A DNA stretch of 64,000 nt from NCBI GenBank assembly GCA_014871385.1, contig CM026425.1:13211668-13275667 (forward strand). Reading direction: 5' to 3'. Below are positions 21,591 through 34,300 of this stretch, one piece after another (position 1 is the stretch's first letter; each line of letters begins with the position of its first letter). The position numbers and the translations under genes are program-made. The DNA comes from Ceratodon purpureus. Taxonomy: Eukaryota; Streptophyta; Bryopsida; Pseudoditrichales; Ditrichaceae. The notes beneath the pieces are model-generated. The model searched no databases. It worked only from the letters and a program-made list of their open reading frames with translations, and was not told where the DNA came from.

Positions 21591-24500
21591 CTACTTCTTC
21601 GCCAAGGGGTGACGCAAGATTCCACCCTCTAAGAGTAGCTTGACCTCGTTGAAGCTGAAGGTAGGCGCATGGATGAAAAGCTCCGCTTCGGGATCACGGT
21701 TGCAGACCTTCAAGAATATGTAGTATAGGTGCTTACAATACGTGAACTGAGTCTTGCCACGGAACGTAGTCATTGTCTTCTTGAATGCTGGGCAACTGCA
21801 ACCAGGGTAAGAACTGATGGTAATCTGGTACCGTGTGATGTGTGGAGCGACGCCGGAATCCAGCCGAATGATGCAACCGTGACCCGGCTCAGGTATCATG
21901 GTGACGGAACGGAGGCGCGCTTTAAGAGATTCGGAGGAGCCCATGGAGAGTCGCTGCGCTTGATTGAGACGAGTGGCAGTGCGCTTCACCATCTTGCCGT
22001 CTCTCTTCCCTGGGTAGCGGTCAGCGTCTGCAGGGACTGGCACCGAGCTGAGATTTGCAGGGGGCAGGGCAGAGGAGAAGAGGCGTCTTGGGGAGACCGG
22101 TTTCTTCTGCGGAAGTTGAAAGCCCGCTGCTTCGAGGGCAAGAATCTCAGTAAGTTTTAGGTTAGTACCTAGTTTCACTGGCCACACCTCTGGAATGGAG
22201 GGGAATTCCTGGTCCTTTGAGTAGTGTGCTACCCACTTGCGCTTAGAGCCTTTCACGCAACGCTCAATATCGTCGGAGCAGAAGAAGAACTCAGTCTTCT
22301 CCACTAGGTTCCTGCGATAGTTAGTCCAGAGCCCAGTGTAGGTCGGTGCAGCTGTGCAATGGGGCCCCCTGACGATTCTCTTTGTGCACTTCTTCTTCGT
22401 TTCAGCTCTTTGGGCCCAGCAGCACTTCGCAGAAAGTTTGTGAAGTCTCGAAATGTTTCCTAGGTTAGGGCTAGGAAACCAGTATCAAAAACATGAAAAC
22501 AGAGTGCAGAGATAATACCTCGGTCATGAATCCCCCCCACTAGCGGAAGCGGTGGTGCCAGAATGACAGCCACTGATCGAGTTTGATGAGCCCGCTCTCG
22601 CCAACGACCCCGGTGGATGCCCACCATGCTCGCAACGCGTGGTACAGAGTTTCCGCCTCTGCCATGCTGGTCGCATTCTTGTACTGAGTGCACATCTTCT
22701 TGTGCTGTTCTCAGAGTTCTTCGGGGAAGTGCTTCTGCGTATACGCCACCATGTTCTGAGTCCAGTGGAACAAGCACGACCGCTCCCGGTCCTCCATTGG
22801 GTCCTCTTTGTTGCCATTGCCGTAAAGGATCCGCACTGCATTCCAATTGGCCTGTGCGTTATCCGCCATGAACCCCTTGAAGTTCGACGCTGCAACGCCA
22901 TTGATCTCCATGACCAGGTTCAGGTTTTTCCAGAAGACGAGCTGGGCGTCCGTGTCCTCGGACTGCATGTCGCAAGTGGCGATTGTCATCACGCGGCAGT
23001 AGGTGGCGTCGTACACATGGCACGCCATCGTCGACCAATCTTTGACGCGTTTGACATGGTCGAACATGATCCATGCGTTCTCCAAATCGCCACCAGCTTG
23101 CATACGGCTGACCAAGTCGACACCACTGCCCGGCCCGACCTCCGACATCTTGAAGACAAAGACTTTGTCACGCATCGATCCCTGTCCAGGAAACCTATTC
23201 TCCTGGACATACGCCCAGAGACTGTTACCACGGAGCTTGGTGATACCGTCCATGATTCCGTACCTTACGAATTTTTTGAAGGTGGCAACTTTGTTGCGGA
23301 TGTTGGGCGATGCCATGTCTTTGCATCGATCCAGAACAGGAACCAGCTCCTCCATCGTCAGTTTCCTCGGTGGTGCATCCTTGGGCTGTAGAAGGTAGCT
23401 CCCGATGAGGAGTTTGCTCGCCTCCAGGACAACGGCGCTCTTCGTTGCTTTGTTGTTCATCTCTACCTGCTCTTCTATTAAGCTACTAATCTCTGCTTTA
23501 GAGTCTCTGTAGTCTCCTACTTTCACTGGATGATCATGTGTTCCTATGTGAATACACGCTCTAGTCTGATTCGGTTTGCCCACAACGTAATAAATCTTAG
23601 CCTCGCATGTAGCTACACATGATGGAGGTTCTTTACATACCTTGCACACTAGCGTCGAGTCAGATGGAGGAGGCTGGTCCATGACAAAAGCTTGCAGGGT
23701 ACAGCCTTCGAACTCAGTCTCGTTGACCTCGAAGATCTTGGGAACACGCTTGAGAAAGTCACACTCCTGGTTGCTGCACCGGAGCCATCCGACGCAGGTG
23801 GAACTTCGAAAAGAGAGTCCGAAGTCGTTTTTGATGTTTGTTGTGATGGTCTTGGTCCACAAGTGTCCGTCGTATCGTATGTCCATTCCCTGCATAGACT
23901 TGGCGGCGAGCTTAGAGGAACCTGCAGCAGCTGGGGGCAACTCAAAAAGAACTGGACCATCAAACTTCGCAGGCAAGTACTCTACTCTCTCGTGTCTAAT
24001 AGTGGAATAGTCTATCTTCTTCAAAATGTTTTTGGACCCACGCGTCTTAGCAATCTCTTTAAGGAGCGGAACAATGCTAACTGTGACCTGGGACAATGGA
24101 GGAGACACATTGGAAGGAGGAGCATCTGCGTGGACCTTAGGCACCAACTTGACGGGACTGACTTCGTCATCAGAAGAGAGAGATATGACGGTCGGAGGAG
24201 GTTTCTCAACATCTGAAGTCTCGGTACCAGGCTCGACTTTGACTTTGACATCACGAGGTAAGGGAGTCTGAATTGTGCAAGTAGAAGAGCGACGGGGGGT
24301 GAGGATCTCAGTGGATGCAGCCATAAGAGAATCAGTAAGACCGTAGACTCTATAGGATCCAGGGAGGAGTCTCCACTGCAACATGTTGTTCTCATCTCTC
24401 ACTGAAGGTTGCCCGAGGGTGTGGGTAACCTCGGCAGTAACGTCATCGAACATCTCCTCCTCTATACTGATGGAATCCTCACGAAAATGGAATCTGAGAC

Positions 24501-24597
24501 TGAGGCGAAGAGAAGACACTGTAGCTAGACCATCGTCATCTACGCGAAACCTTAGAGGGATGCCCATGCCTTGGGCGTACAGACAAACCATCCCCAT
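21591..24597 (-). CDS. MULE transposase of the central element, with in-frame stops
   Basis: The first long exon starts at ATG 24597 or slightly upstream and ends near 22519. The last exon runs from about 22463 to 21591. The N-terminal part has a cysteine/histidine region of FLYWCH/WRKY-GCM1 type (RCSNQECDF, CKVCKEPPSC, then CIHIGTHDHP). The core shows a first Asp in HVYDATYCRV (near 23010), a second Asp in FMADNAQANW (near 22860) and CLFHW (CxxH) near 22775. The C-terminal exon has a SWIM finger, CSCPAF...YCKH, near 21730-21790. Together this is the MuDR-type order. A TGA at 22711-22713 and a TAG at 22540-22542 lie in frame, so the copy is probably inactive. It is clearly diverged from the outer element's transposase. 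Confidence 0.75.
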
Positions 24598-25394
24598 ATT
24601 CGCAGGCAACTCAGAGATACTAGAGGAAGAACGGAGAAGAGTGAGTGTACTAGCCAAGCAGTATCGCGAGAGCAAAGTGAGAGGAATGATGCATCGCTGT
24701 TGATCATTTTATTCAAATTGGAATGTCCATGTAGACGACTAGGTAATGATTTATTCAGCTACGTAACGAATGTATGATTTAAGAGAGACGGCGCTAACTA
24801 ATTATGATGTTGCTTTTTGCAGGCCCATAAATATGTAGGAAGATTTTTAGAATATTGCTTCGCGTATTTGAATGGTGGAGCAGATTCTATATTTTATGGG
24901 GTGTGATTGGATTAAAAAGAGCCGTCTACTCTTTCTGCATTTAAAACAATAAATATATAGAATTTGAATTAATCAAATTCATGCATTAGATATATATTTA
25001 TTGGACTAATGCAAGCATATGATTTATTCAAATTCTATATTTTATTCAGTGTTAGAGTTCCTCAATATTCAAAATAAATTGCTGGACAGACAGACTGTGA
25101 GTGAGATTAGAGTGAGCCGTCACTTGCATCCATATTTAATACAAGTATTCCTGTGCTTAATTCAAATCTTTTAATATTTTGTGGGCTTGGTTTATTCTCT
25201 TCAAATATAGATTGATCTCATCAGCTTTAATTCAAGTTGCAATTTATTTATAGTTTTCATTAATTCAAGTAGGTTTAGAATATGGGAAGTATTTAGGGCT
25301 GAGTCAGGGGGGTTGCAGGTTTGGGATACATAAGTAAGAGGGAAGTTAGGAGGAGAGCTATATTGTGAGGAGACTTCTCTCGTTAGTTAGACAT

Positions 25395-28300
25395 ATGAAG
25401 GAGAGTGGAGGGTCAGCTCCCTCGACTTATGTCACTCCTAGGCGTAGAAGAAAACCAGGTGGTACAGATTTTACTAACAGGAGATCGAGGAAGAGGAGAG
25501 AATTACGTAGGAAGTCAAAGTCGAAAGGCAACCTCTTGAGTGCACCTCTGAAGGTTCGAGGAGCTGGGCTGCCTGTGGCAATTAAATTTTGTAGCATCCG
25601 TAAACTCATTCTAGAGTCCATAGTAGAGGCGGAAGATGAGGTTTTAGAGGATACCGCGGTTGAGCATGAGGAGCATGAAGTAATTAGGAGCGAAGAGGAA
25701 CATCTGGAGATGACGGAAGAGCTAGGGTTCAATTGCAGTCCGACTTTGGAGACACCGCAACCTTCTTTCGGATTCAAGGAGTGTTCAACAAGAGGGACAG
25801 ATTCTCAGTCAAGTGACCATGCTCATACGGATGTGGTAAGTTTCATAATCCACAAATTTGAAAATGCTAAATGTAAATTATGTATTTTGGTAGAGTTATA
25901 TTTGGTGAGAATTAATGTCTTTGCTGCAGGTTCGTTGTTTTACTGTTTAGAATAGTGAAGCTGCATTAAACTGAACGGTTGTTTAAAATAATAGTGGAGT
26001 AGTAATTCTCGTCTTAGTCGTAAACATTTGCGCAGACTGGCGACTGCTTTAGGATTGAGCAAGATGTTATAGAGGAGAAGACGCCAGAAGTGGATACGGG
26101 CGAAGAGTCAGATCATGAGACGTTGAGAAAAGTCGCTAGGAGAGCGAGACGCCAAATTATGGAGGCGGGCGAAGGTGGGGAAGCAGTTGCTGCTATACGA
26201 GCGGGGCGAGGGCACCCTGGAAGTCCTACTGAAACTAGTGGGGAGGATAGTGATTCGGTCGACATTGCGGTAGGTCCAGGAGAAGAGGACATGGATGACG
26301 GGTCGGCCCGAGGGAGAGGTCGAAGGGGTGAGGTGAGGGGTCGAGGGAGGAATAAGGGTCAAGGTGGGAGAGGGAAAGGCTCTTCGGAAGCCCCAGTTCA
26401 GCATTCAGCCGCGGCCCAAGCAGAGATCCTGAAGCAGATGGAGGGGCGAGGAGCGGCGCGTGAGGAGGAGGAGATGGCGAGTGAGCAAGGTGCCTCAGAC
26501 CGTGGCCCTCCAACAGATGAGGTGAGGTTTCGTGTTTGCCTGCGATTGATGTTTAGATCTTGGGTTGTTGCGGTTGAGCGTGTCAGTGGAAAGAGAGAGA
26601 AGGATTAAGCCGCGAGTGCTGCAGTCGCAAAGGCCGTGAAGTAATTTGTGAGGTAGGAGATTTTGAATGCGGGGGTGGCTGCTCCGAGCTCATTTTTCGA
26701 GGCCATGGCCAAGGCCGTCGCGGTCCCATTTCGAGCTGCAGAGGGCGACATTGCAGTAGCAGCCCCGGGGGGAGGAGCCCCCGCAGCACCGCATTCGGAG
26801 CCGACACTCCCCCATGAGGAGGGGGAGGAATCGGGGGCTCACTCCCTTACTGCTCCGAGCTCATTTTTCGAGGCCATGGCCAAGGCCGTCGCGGTCCCAT
26901 TTCGAGCTGCAGAGGGCGACATTGCAGTAGCAGCCCCGGGGGGAGGAGCCCCCGCAGCACCGCATTCGGAGCCGACACTCCCCCATGAGGAGGGGGAGGA
27001 ATCGGGGGCTCACTCCCTTACTGCTCCGAGCTCATTTTTCGAGGCCATGGCCAAGGCCGTCGCGGTCCCATTTCGAGCTGCAGAGGGCGACATTGCAGTA
27101 GCAGCCCCGGGGGGAGGAGCCCCCGCAGCACCGCATTCGGAGCCGACACTCCCCCATGAGGAGGGGGAGGAATCGGGGGCTCACTCCCTTACTGCTCCGA
27201 GCTCATTTTTCGAGGCCATGGCCAAGGCCGTCGCGGTCCCATTTCGAGCTGCAGAGGGCGACATTGCAGTAGCAGCCCCGGGGGGAGGAGCCCCCGCAGC
27301 ACCGCATTCGGAGCCGACACTCCCCCATGAGGAGGGGGAGGAATCGGGGGCTCACTCCCTTACTGCTCCGAGCTCATTTTTCGAGGCCATGGCCAAGGCC
27401 GTCGCGGTCCCATTTCGAGCTGCAGAGGGCGACATTGCAGTAGCAGCCCCGGGGGGAGGAGCCCCCGCAGCACCGCATTCGGAGCCGACACTCCCCCATG
27501 AGGAGGGGGAGGAATCGGGGGCTCACTCCCTTACTGCTCCGAGCTCATTTTTCGAGGCCATGGCCAAGGCCGTCGCGGTCCCATTTCGAGCTGCAGAGGG
27601 CGACATTGCAGTAGCAGCCCCGGGGGGAGGAGCCCCCGCAGCACCGCATTCGGAGCCGACACTCCCCCATGAGGAGGGGGAGGAATCGGGGGCTCACTCC
27701 CTTACTGCTCCGAGCTCATTTTTCGAGGCCATGGCCAAGGCCGTCGCGGTCCCATTTCGAGCTGCAGAGGGCGACATTGCAGTAGCAGCCCCGGGGGGAG
27801 GAGCCCCCGCAGCACCGCATTCGGAGCCGACACTCCCCCATGAGGAGGGGGAGGAATCGGGGGCTCACTCCCTTACTGCTCCGAGCTCATTTTTCGAGGC
27901 CATGGCCAAGGCCGTCGCGGTCCCATTTCGAGCTGCAGAGGGCGACATTGCAGTAGCAGCCCCGGGGGGAGGAGCCCCCGCAGCACCGCATTCGGAGCCG
28001 ACACTCCCCCATGAGGAGGGGGAGGAATCGGGGGCTCACTCCCTTACTGCTCCGAGCTCATTTTTCGAGGCCATGGCCAAGGCCGTCGCGGTCCCATTTC
28101 GAGCTGCAGAGGGCGACATTGCAGTAGCAGCCCCGGGGGGAGGAGCCCCCGCAGCACCGCATTCGGAGCCGACACTCCCCCATGAGGAGGGGGAGGAATC
28201 GGGGGCTCACTCCCTTACTGCTCCGAGCTCATTTTTCGAGGCCATGGCCAAGGCCGTCGCGGTCCCATTTCGAGCTGCAGAGGGCGACATTGCAGTAGCA

Positions 28301-31300
28301 GCCCCGGGGGGAGGAGCCCCCGCAGCACCGCATTCGGAGCCGACACTCCCCCATGAGGAGGGGGAGGAATCGGGGGCTCACTCCCTTACTGCTCCGAGCT
28401 CATTTTTCGAGGCCATGGCCAAGGCCGTCGCGGTCCCATTTCGAGCTGCAGAGGGCGACATTGCAGTAGCAGCCCCGGGGGGAGGAGCCCCCGCAGCACC
28501 GCATTCGGAGCCGACACTCCCCCATGAGGAGGGGGAGGAATCGGGGGCTCACTCCCTTACTGCTCCGAGCGCTCTTTTCGAGGCCATGGCCAAGGCCGTC
28601 GCGGTCCCATTTCGAGCTGCAGAGGGCGACATTGCAGTAGCAGCCCCGGGGGGAGGAGCCCCCGCAGCACCGCATTCGGAGCCGACACTCCCCCATGAGG
28701 AGGGGGAGGAATCGGGGGCTCACTCCCTTACTGCTCCGAGCTCATTTTTCGAGGCCATGGCCAAGGCCGTCGCGGTCCCATTTCGAGCTGCAGAGGGCGA
28801 CATTGCAGTAGCAGCCCCGGGGGGAGGAGCCCCCGCAGCACCGCATTCGGAGCCGACACTCCCCCATGAGGAGGGGGAGGAATCGGGGGCTCACTCCCTT
28901 ACTGCTCCGAGCTCATTTTTCGAGGCCATGGCCAAGGCCGTCGCGGTCCCATTTCGAGCTGCAGAGGGCGACATTGCAGTAGCAGCCCCGGGGGGAGGAG
29001 CCCCCGCAGCACCGCATTCGGAGCCGACACTCCCCCATGAGGAGGGGGAGGAATCGGGGGCTCACTCCCTTACTGCTCCGAGCTCATTTTTCGAGGCCAT
29101 GGCCAAGGCCGTCGCGGTCCCATTTCGAGCTGCAGAGGGCGACATTGCAGTAGCAGCCCCGGGGGGAGGAGCCCCCGCAGCACCCTTTTTTCGAGGCTCT
29201 TTTTGATTTGTTAAATTCGGTAGTCTTTGCTTTATATTTTTTATTTGCTGTTATGTGTATTTTTCTTATAATTTGATTTTCCTTTGTATTGTAGGAGCTG
29301 ACAGAGCAATTCACTGCAAGTGACTTTGATGGCCCAACTCCAGCAGAAACTGAGGTAAGTTGTTCGACTTTGCCTTTTGGATTGAACATAGCATTATTTG
29401 TTGAACTTCGATAATCATTTGTTTTTTTTTCTTCTCAAGGCTTAGATGGGAATCTGACAATGTCTTTGTTATTTTTCTCTAGGTATTCTCAGATGCACCC
29501 TTGTCCATCAGTTCCCCGACCTCCGTGATCAATGTTTCCGACCTCTCAGATTCATTTGATCAGCCCCATTTGTGTAGGTGTGATTTAGGAATCCCCATTA
29601 GGAGAAGTTTGGGGTCTCCAACGGGCCTTTTCCATGCTTTCCGTGCCAAAGTTTTGGGCATGCCCGTGCACTTTACCTGCTGGCACCAACTGTGCCAGCA
29701 GGTCGCCAAATGCTGCCAGCAGTGCCAGCAGTTGGCATTTGGGGGGTCCAGCCAATCGCTTCCCTTCCCCACCCCACCCCACCCCACCCCCCCATTGGAC
29801 AATACAAGCAATAATGACACTGTCACCGACCGTGTGCCCACTGCTGTCACCCCATTGGACAGTACCGGATCCTGTAGTCAGCGGATCCTGTAGTCAGCGA
29901 ATCCTGTTGTCAGCGGGGCGAATTTTGTTGTCAGCGGGCAGAATATCGACCAATGAGATTTCGAAGAGAAGTGTCAGCGGGCAGGAAGCTCACCTAATCC
30001 GGGCTGTCTTACAAGGCCCGTTGGAGACCTGATTTTTCCCCTAATGCGTAGGTGTAGGTAGTGGACCTCTTGAGGTCCACTCTCCTCAGTACATGCCTAC
30101 GTCTCGTGTCTATGAGCCTACATCCCCTGGCTACATGCCTACCTCTCCAAGACTTGGGACCCCGCCTATGTCTCCACCTTCTCCATCCTCGCCCATTAGA
30201 GTGAGGAGGCCAGCCCATGTTGTCTTCGCCCTCCCAGCGATATTGCCATGCCCTGTCCAACAAACCAGGCGATTTTGGAAGAGGCGCCGTCACTGGAACT
30301 ATAGACAGGCTAGGGAGTATTATAGTCGTGCACGACGCACATAGTGGCCTAAGCTCTATTTATTTCTGCTGCAGCTATTTGTGTTCTCAAATGATATGTA
30401 CCAGTCTGAGAAGTAATTCTTATATTCTACATTATTGTTTTTGATTTGCTTACGATCAATATCTTTGAATAAACTCTAAAAACGTTTGACCTTTGACAGG
30501 TAACTCAAACACAGGATCAGTTGCCAGCGCCATCTTGTCCTACTGAATTGACGAATGCAGTGGACAGTGAATTGGAACACAGAAAACATTTCAAAGCGGA
30601 CTCTACAACCGTCATCAACGATCTCCGAATACTCCCAAAGACGAAGTCCCGTATCCTCGTACCCCTCTGCAGGATGCAGTCAATGGCAAGAGTGCGACCT
30701 GTAGGAGAAATGGGAGTTCAGCATTTGGAGCGAGAGTTTGTCAATGGATATAAAGATGGTGACCGGGTCATGTACATTTCCATGTACAACCACGAGGAGA
30801 AGACAGCGGAAGTCACGCCTGAGATCAAGGCTGACTGGAGCCCTTGTTGGCAGAAAGTCAACGATGCTTTCGAGGATGAGCTCTTAGCCGACCCGGACTG
30901 GAAGGAGTTCTCCGGGAAGATGTTCTATGTCTGGGAAGGTAACCATCGCCTTGTCGCATGGTATAGACATATTAACAACCATCACTTTGATGATCCAGCT
31001 TGGCACATCTCCGTGCATTGCATTGTTCTTGACCCACGCGGTCATGTGGGAAACCTTCTTCATGCCATGCACGACATCAACTGGTAAGCATTTGTTCTAT
31101 ACTTCTTGTCCTCACTTCTTGAAAGCTGCTTGAACCTGCACTACACGGCTTTTACTAACTACATATCCTCATGCAGGTCTACAGAGAATGATCACGTGAA
31201 GAGTAATCTCCCTGCAAAACTCTTTCGTATTCGCTCTTTTGGTGTGATGAAATTGGAGGAATTCAAGGATCTGCTCTCACCGGCGGAGTATCAAATATGT

Positions 31301-34300
31301 TTGAATCACAAGCCATCAATTCCTGGATGGTTTACTTTGCCAACCAAAATCTTCATCACATTTCTTTATCGTGTAAGCACTTCTTCTTCGCCCCCCCCCT
31401 AACGCTTCTAAATGTCATGAATTGCCATGCTCTTTACACTCAGAAGTTGATAATTTTATTTTCCAGAGAGAAATCGTGGCTGCTTCTGACGAAGCTGCCC
31501 GGACCTACAAGGAGAAGACACCCATAACAGAGCAAACGGCGGCAGGGGTATGGGATGCCATGTCTGCCGCTTCGTCCAGCATGGTCGACCACATTAAGAA
31601 GAAGGACTTCACCAAGTACCTCGCCATTGCCAATCCCAAAAACGGTGATGACTTCCTCGCAGAGGTAAGTTTCTTCACATCTCTACTTTACTTTTGAATA
31701 AGTAATTTAAACACTAACCTTCCCGTTCATGTAATGTTCACTTCCCAGATCAATCGGCATTACAGTGAATTCTCCAAGCCGGAGATGACAGTGGAGAAGC
31801 TTCAGAAGATTGTTCCTGCAGCTGTTGATGCAAAGTTCAAAGCGCGTTGGCTGAGGTGGTGGAACTCCTCACCAAGTGCACGACAATCTTACAGATTTTT
31901 ACCCCTGGAGTTCAAGGAGGCCGACTTCGACCCTTGGTTGAACAAGGCAACATTCTGGGCTGGGGTATAGTTCCTTCAAACTTTATAAAAAATACTAAAA
32001 CCACTTCTTCTTTGCACCACGTCAATATTTATCTCACCGACTTTTCCTTTCTGTCACAGATAGAGGATGCTGTTACCCGGGAGTTTGATGACATCTGCAA
32101 GACCGAGAACCTTGTCATCAAGTGGAAGTCCTTCCCGGGACTGTTAAGGCCAGACGCATATGTGGAGAGTTGGCGAATTCTCCTCTGGGAAAAGGCTTTC
32201 CCCGCATTTATTAGTACCCGCGCAGAAAAACCTTTTGATAAGAAGTCTGATTTCTCCACTTATCCGAGAGCAGCAGATGTTGTCAAGCGTGTGACATACC
32301 GGTAGGACATTTATGAACTTCGACTTTGTATAGTTTTCCCTTTTCGCATTTCTTTATTGTCAATAATATGTTTCTGATACATGGCAGTTGAATTTTATTA
32401 GGTACTTCAAGAGAGAGCTGGTTCCAAAAGGTGCAATTGACCCTGAGAAGTTCCCTTCATACTTCGCCTCGTGGATTCAGAAAGGTTCTGATCAGTGTAT
32501 CTATACTCCTCTGCAGCTGAGGAGGTACAGCTCTCCGCACCTAGCCGCTGGTTGTTGGTACCTCGATTGTATTCGAGGTTTCGTTGTTGACTCTGAAGCG
32601 GAGCTCAAAGCTGAGCTTGACGGGGGATCAATAGCCATCGACGATTCTGGAGACGGTTCTGATGAGGCAGAAGGCCTCCAGGATCAATCATCTGCACCTC
32701 CACCGAAGAAAGGGCGGGGGCGGCGACTGCGAAAGCTGGGTGCTACGTCCCAGGGCTCTCAGGAGACTGGTGCAGAGTCCTCCGCACCGGAGAAGGGCGC
32801 TGCCGTTCCATCTCCTGTGATTGTCGTTCCCAATCCGTCCCCTACTCCTGCGCCTTCATCGGTCAGTGCATCCGCTATCACCAGAGGTCTTCTGGAACAA
32901 AGGAAGGCCAGACTTCTCCCGGCAAGCACCTCCTCCGCAGGAACTCTCCATTCCACTGGTGTTTCTATCATCAAGTCATCCGTGACCCCGTTACTGGTTC
33001 GTAACATGGAGCTCAAAGACAAGGGTGGCCATCCGGATTGGGTGAAAACTCTAGACTTCGTGCGCAAGGTATGATTCTCTTCTTACATAATTCGATATTA
33101 CATACACTTCAATTAATTTCATACAGTCTAACCCTATAGCGTTGTTTCTCCAGTTTGGACGTGGCCGCCAGAACGAAGTTCCTGAGCGGTGCCAGGTTGA
33201 GAATCATCTGGGAGTCGACTTGATCATCGTTGACATCCCTGAGAATCTTCCTGTCCCTCTCGTTTCCGATCCTCGTACCGTGATTCCTCCTTGGAACTCC
33301 CGTGAAAAGGATTATGTGTACGACATTTTCTATTTCGCAAGTCTTTACTTGCAAAATGATGGCGCTCTGTGCATCATCTACAACAATGATCAAGCGTTGG
33401 CTACGGAGATTCTTGAAGAAGCTAGCGCCACTAAGTTCGTCCTTTACAAAGACTGGTGGGGCTTTAATGAGCTCGGCCTGACTTCTCCTACGAACCCCGG
33501 AAACCTGGTAATTTCATCCTTTACTTTCCTTCAGTTTACTTAGTACTATCCCATCCGTTTATTCATTCTGACATAATTTGGTTGATTGCAGACTAATCGG
33601 TTCTGGATCCGGGTCTTCGTTCGTGGTGGCGAGCCGCCATCTAAGTTCTCCTTTCAAACGAAGAAATCCCATGTCATACATGGCGACCTCAACATTACCG
33701 AGAGTGATGCGATTTTCAACTTTATCGACGTTGATTCTCAGCAAATGAATGGGGATGTTCCATGGAGAGGGCCAAGGGAAAAATCCCCTGGGATGATGCA
33801 GAGCATAATTGGAGAGCTCTCGAAGCCCGGCGACATAGTCCTGGACTGGAAGGCAGGAACAGGTAACCGTTCTTACATGTTTCTATAGAATTATTTCTCT
33901 GATTCCTTCCTCAGTTTCTCACGTCTTCACCTTGCTTTGAGTTGCAGGGGCCTCTGTCAAGGCTTGCCAGGCTATTGGTCGTCATATTATAGCTTTTGAG
34001 GATGACGAAGCCATATTCAACGCCCTTCTCAAACCGTATATGGCAGCAAAATCTCCCATGGGCCCCCCTAAACATCCTAGACCGGCAGCAGCAGAGGAAG
34101 CACCAGCAAAGAAACAAAGACCCACTAAGTATTGTAAGTCTTACTCTAGAATTTGTATGTTTCGTGCAATGCATCTAGTATTATTTCTGTACGCAAATTT
34201 ACCTATTCGATCTAACCACTTCTGGCTTTCTATTGCAGAGTAGTTGTGACAACACCGCCAAGTGGGCATAGAGCCGTGTTCACTCCATCGTGGCGTCTTA

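Noticed and set aside
28400-28723. Minus-strand ORF within the tandem array
   Set aside because: It is only the antisense shadow of the 171-bp repeats.
26681-29184. CRISPR-like regular repeat array
   Set aside because: The units are contiguous 171-bp coding tandem repeats without spacers, in a plant nuclear context.
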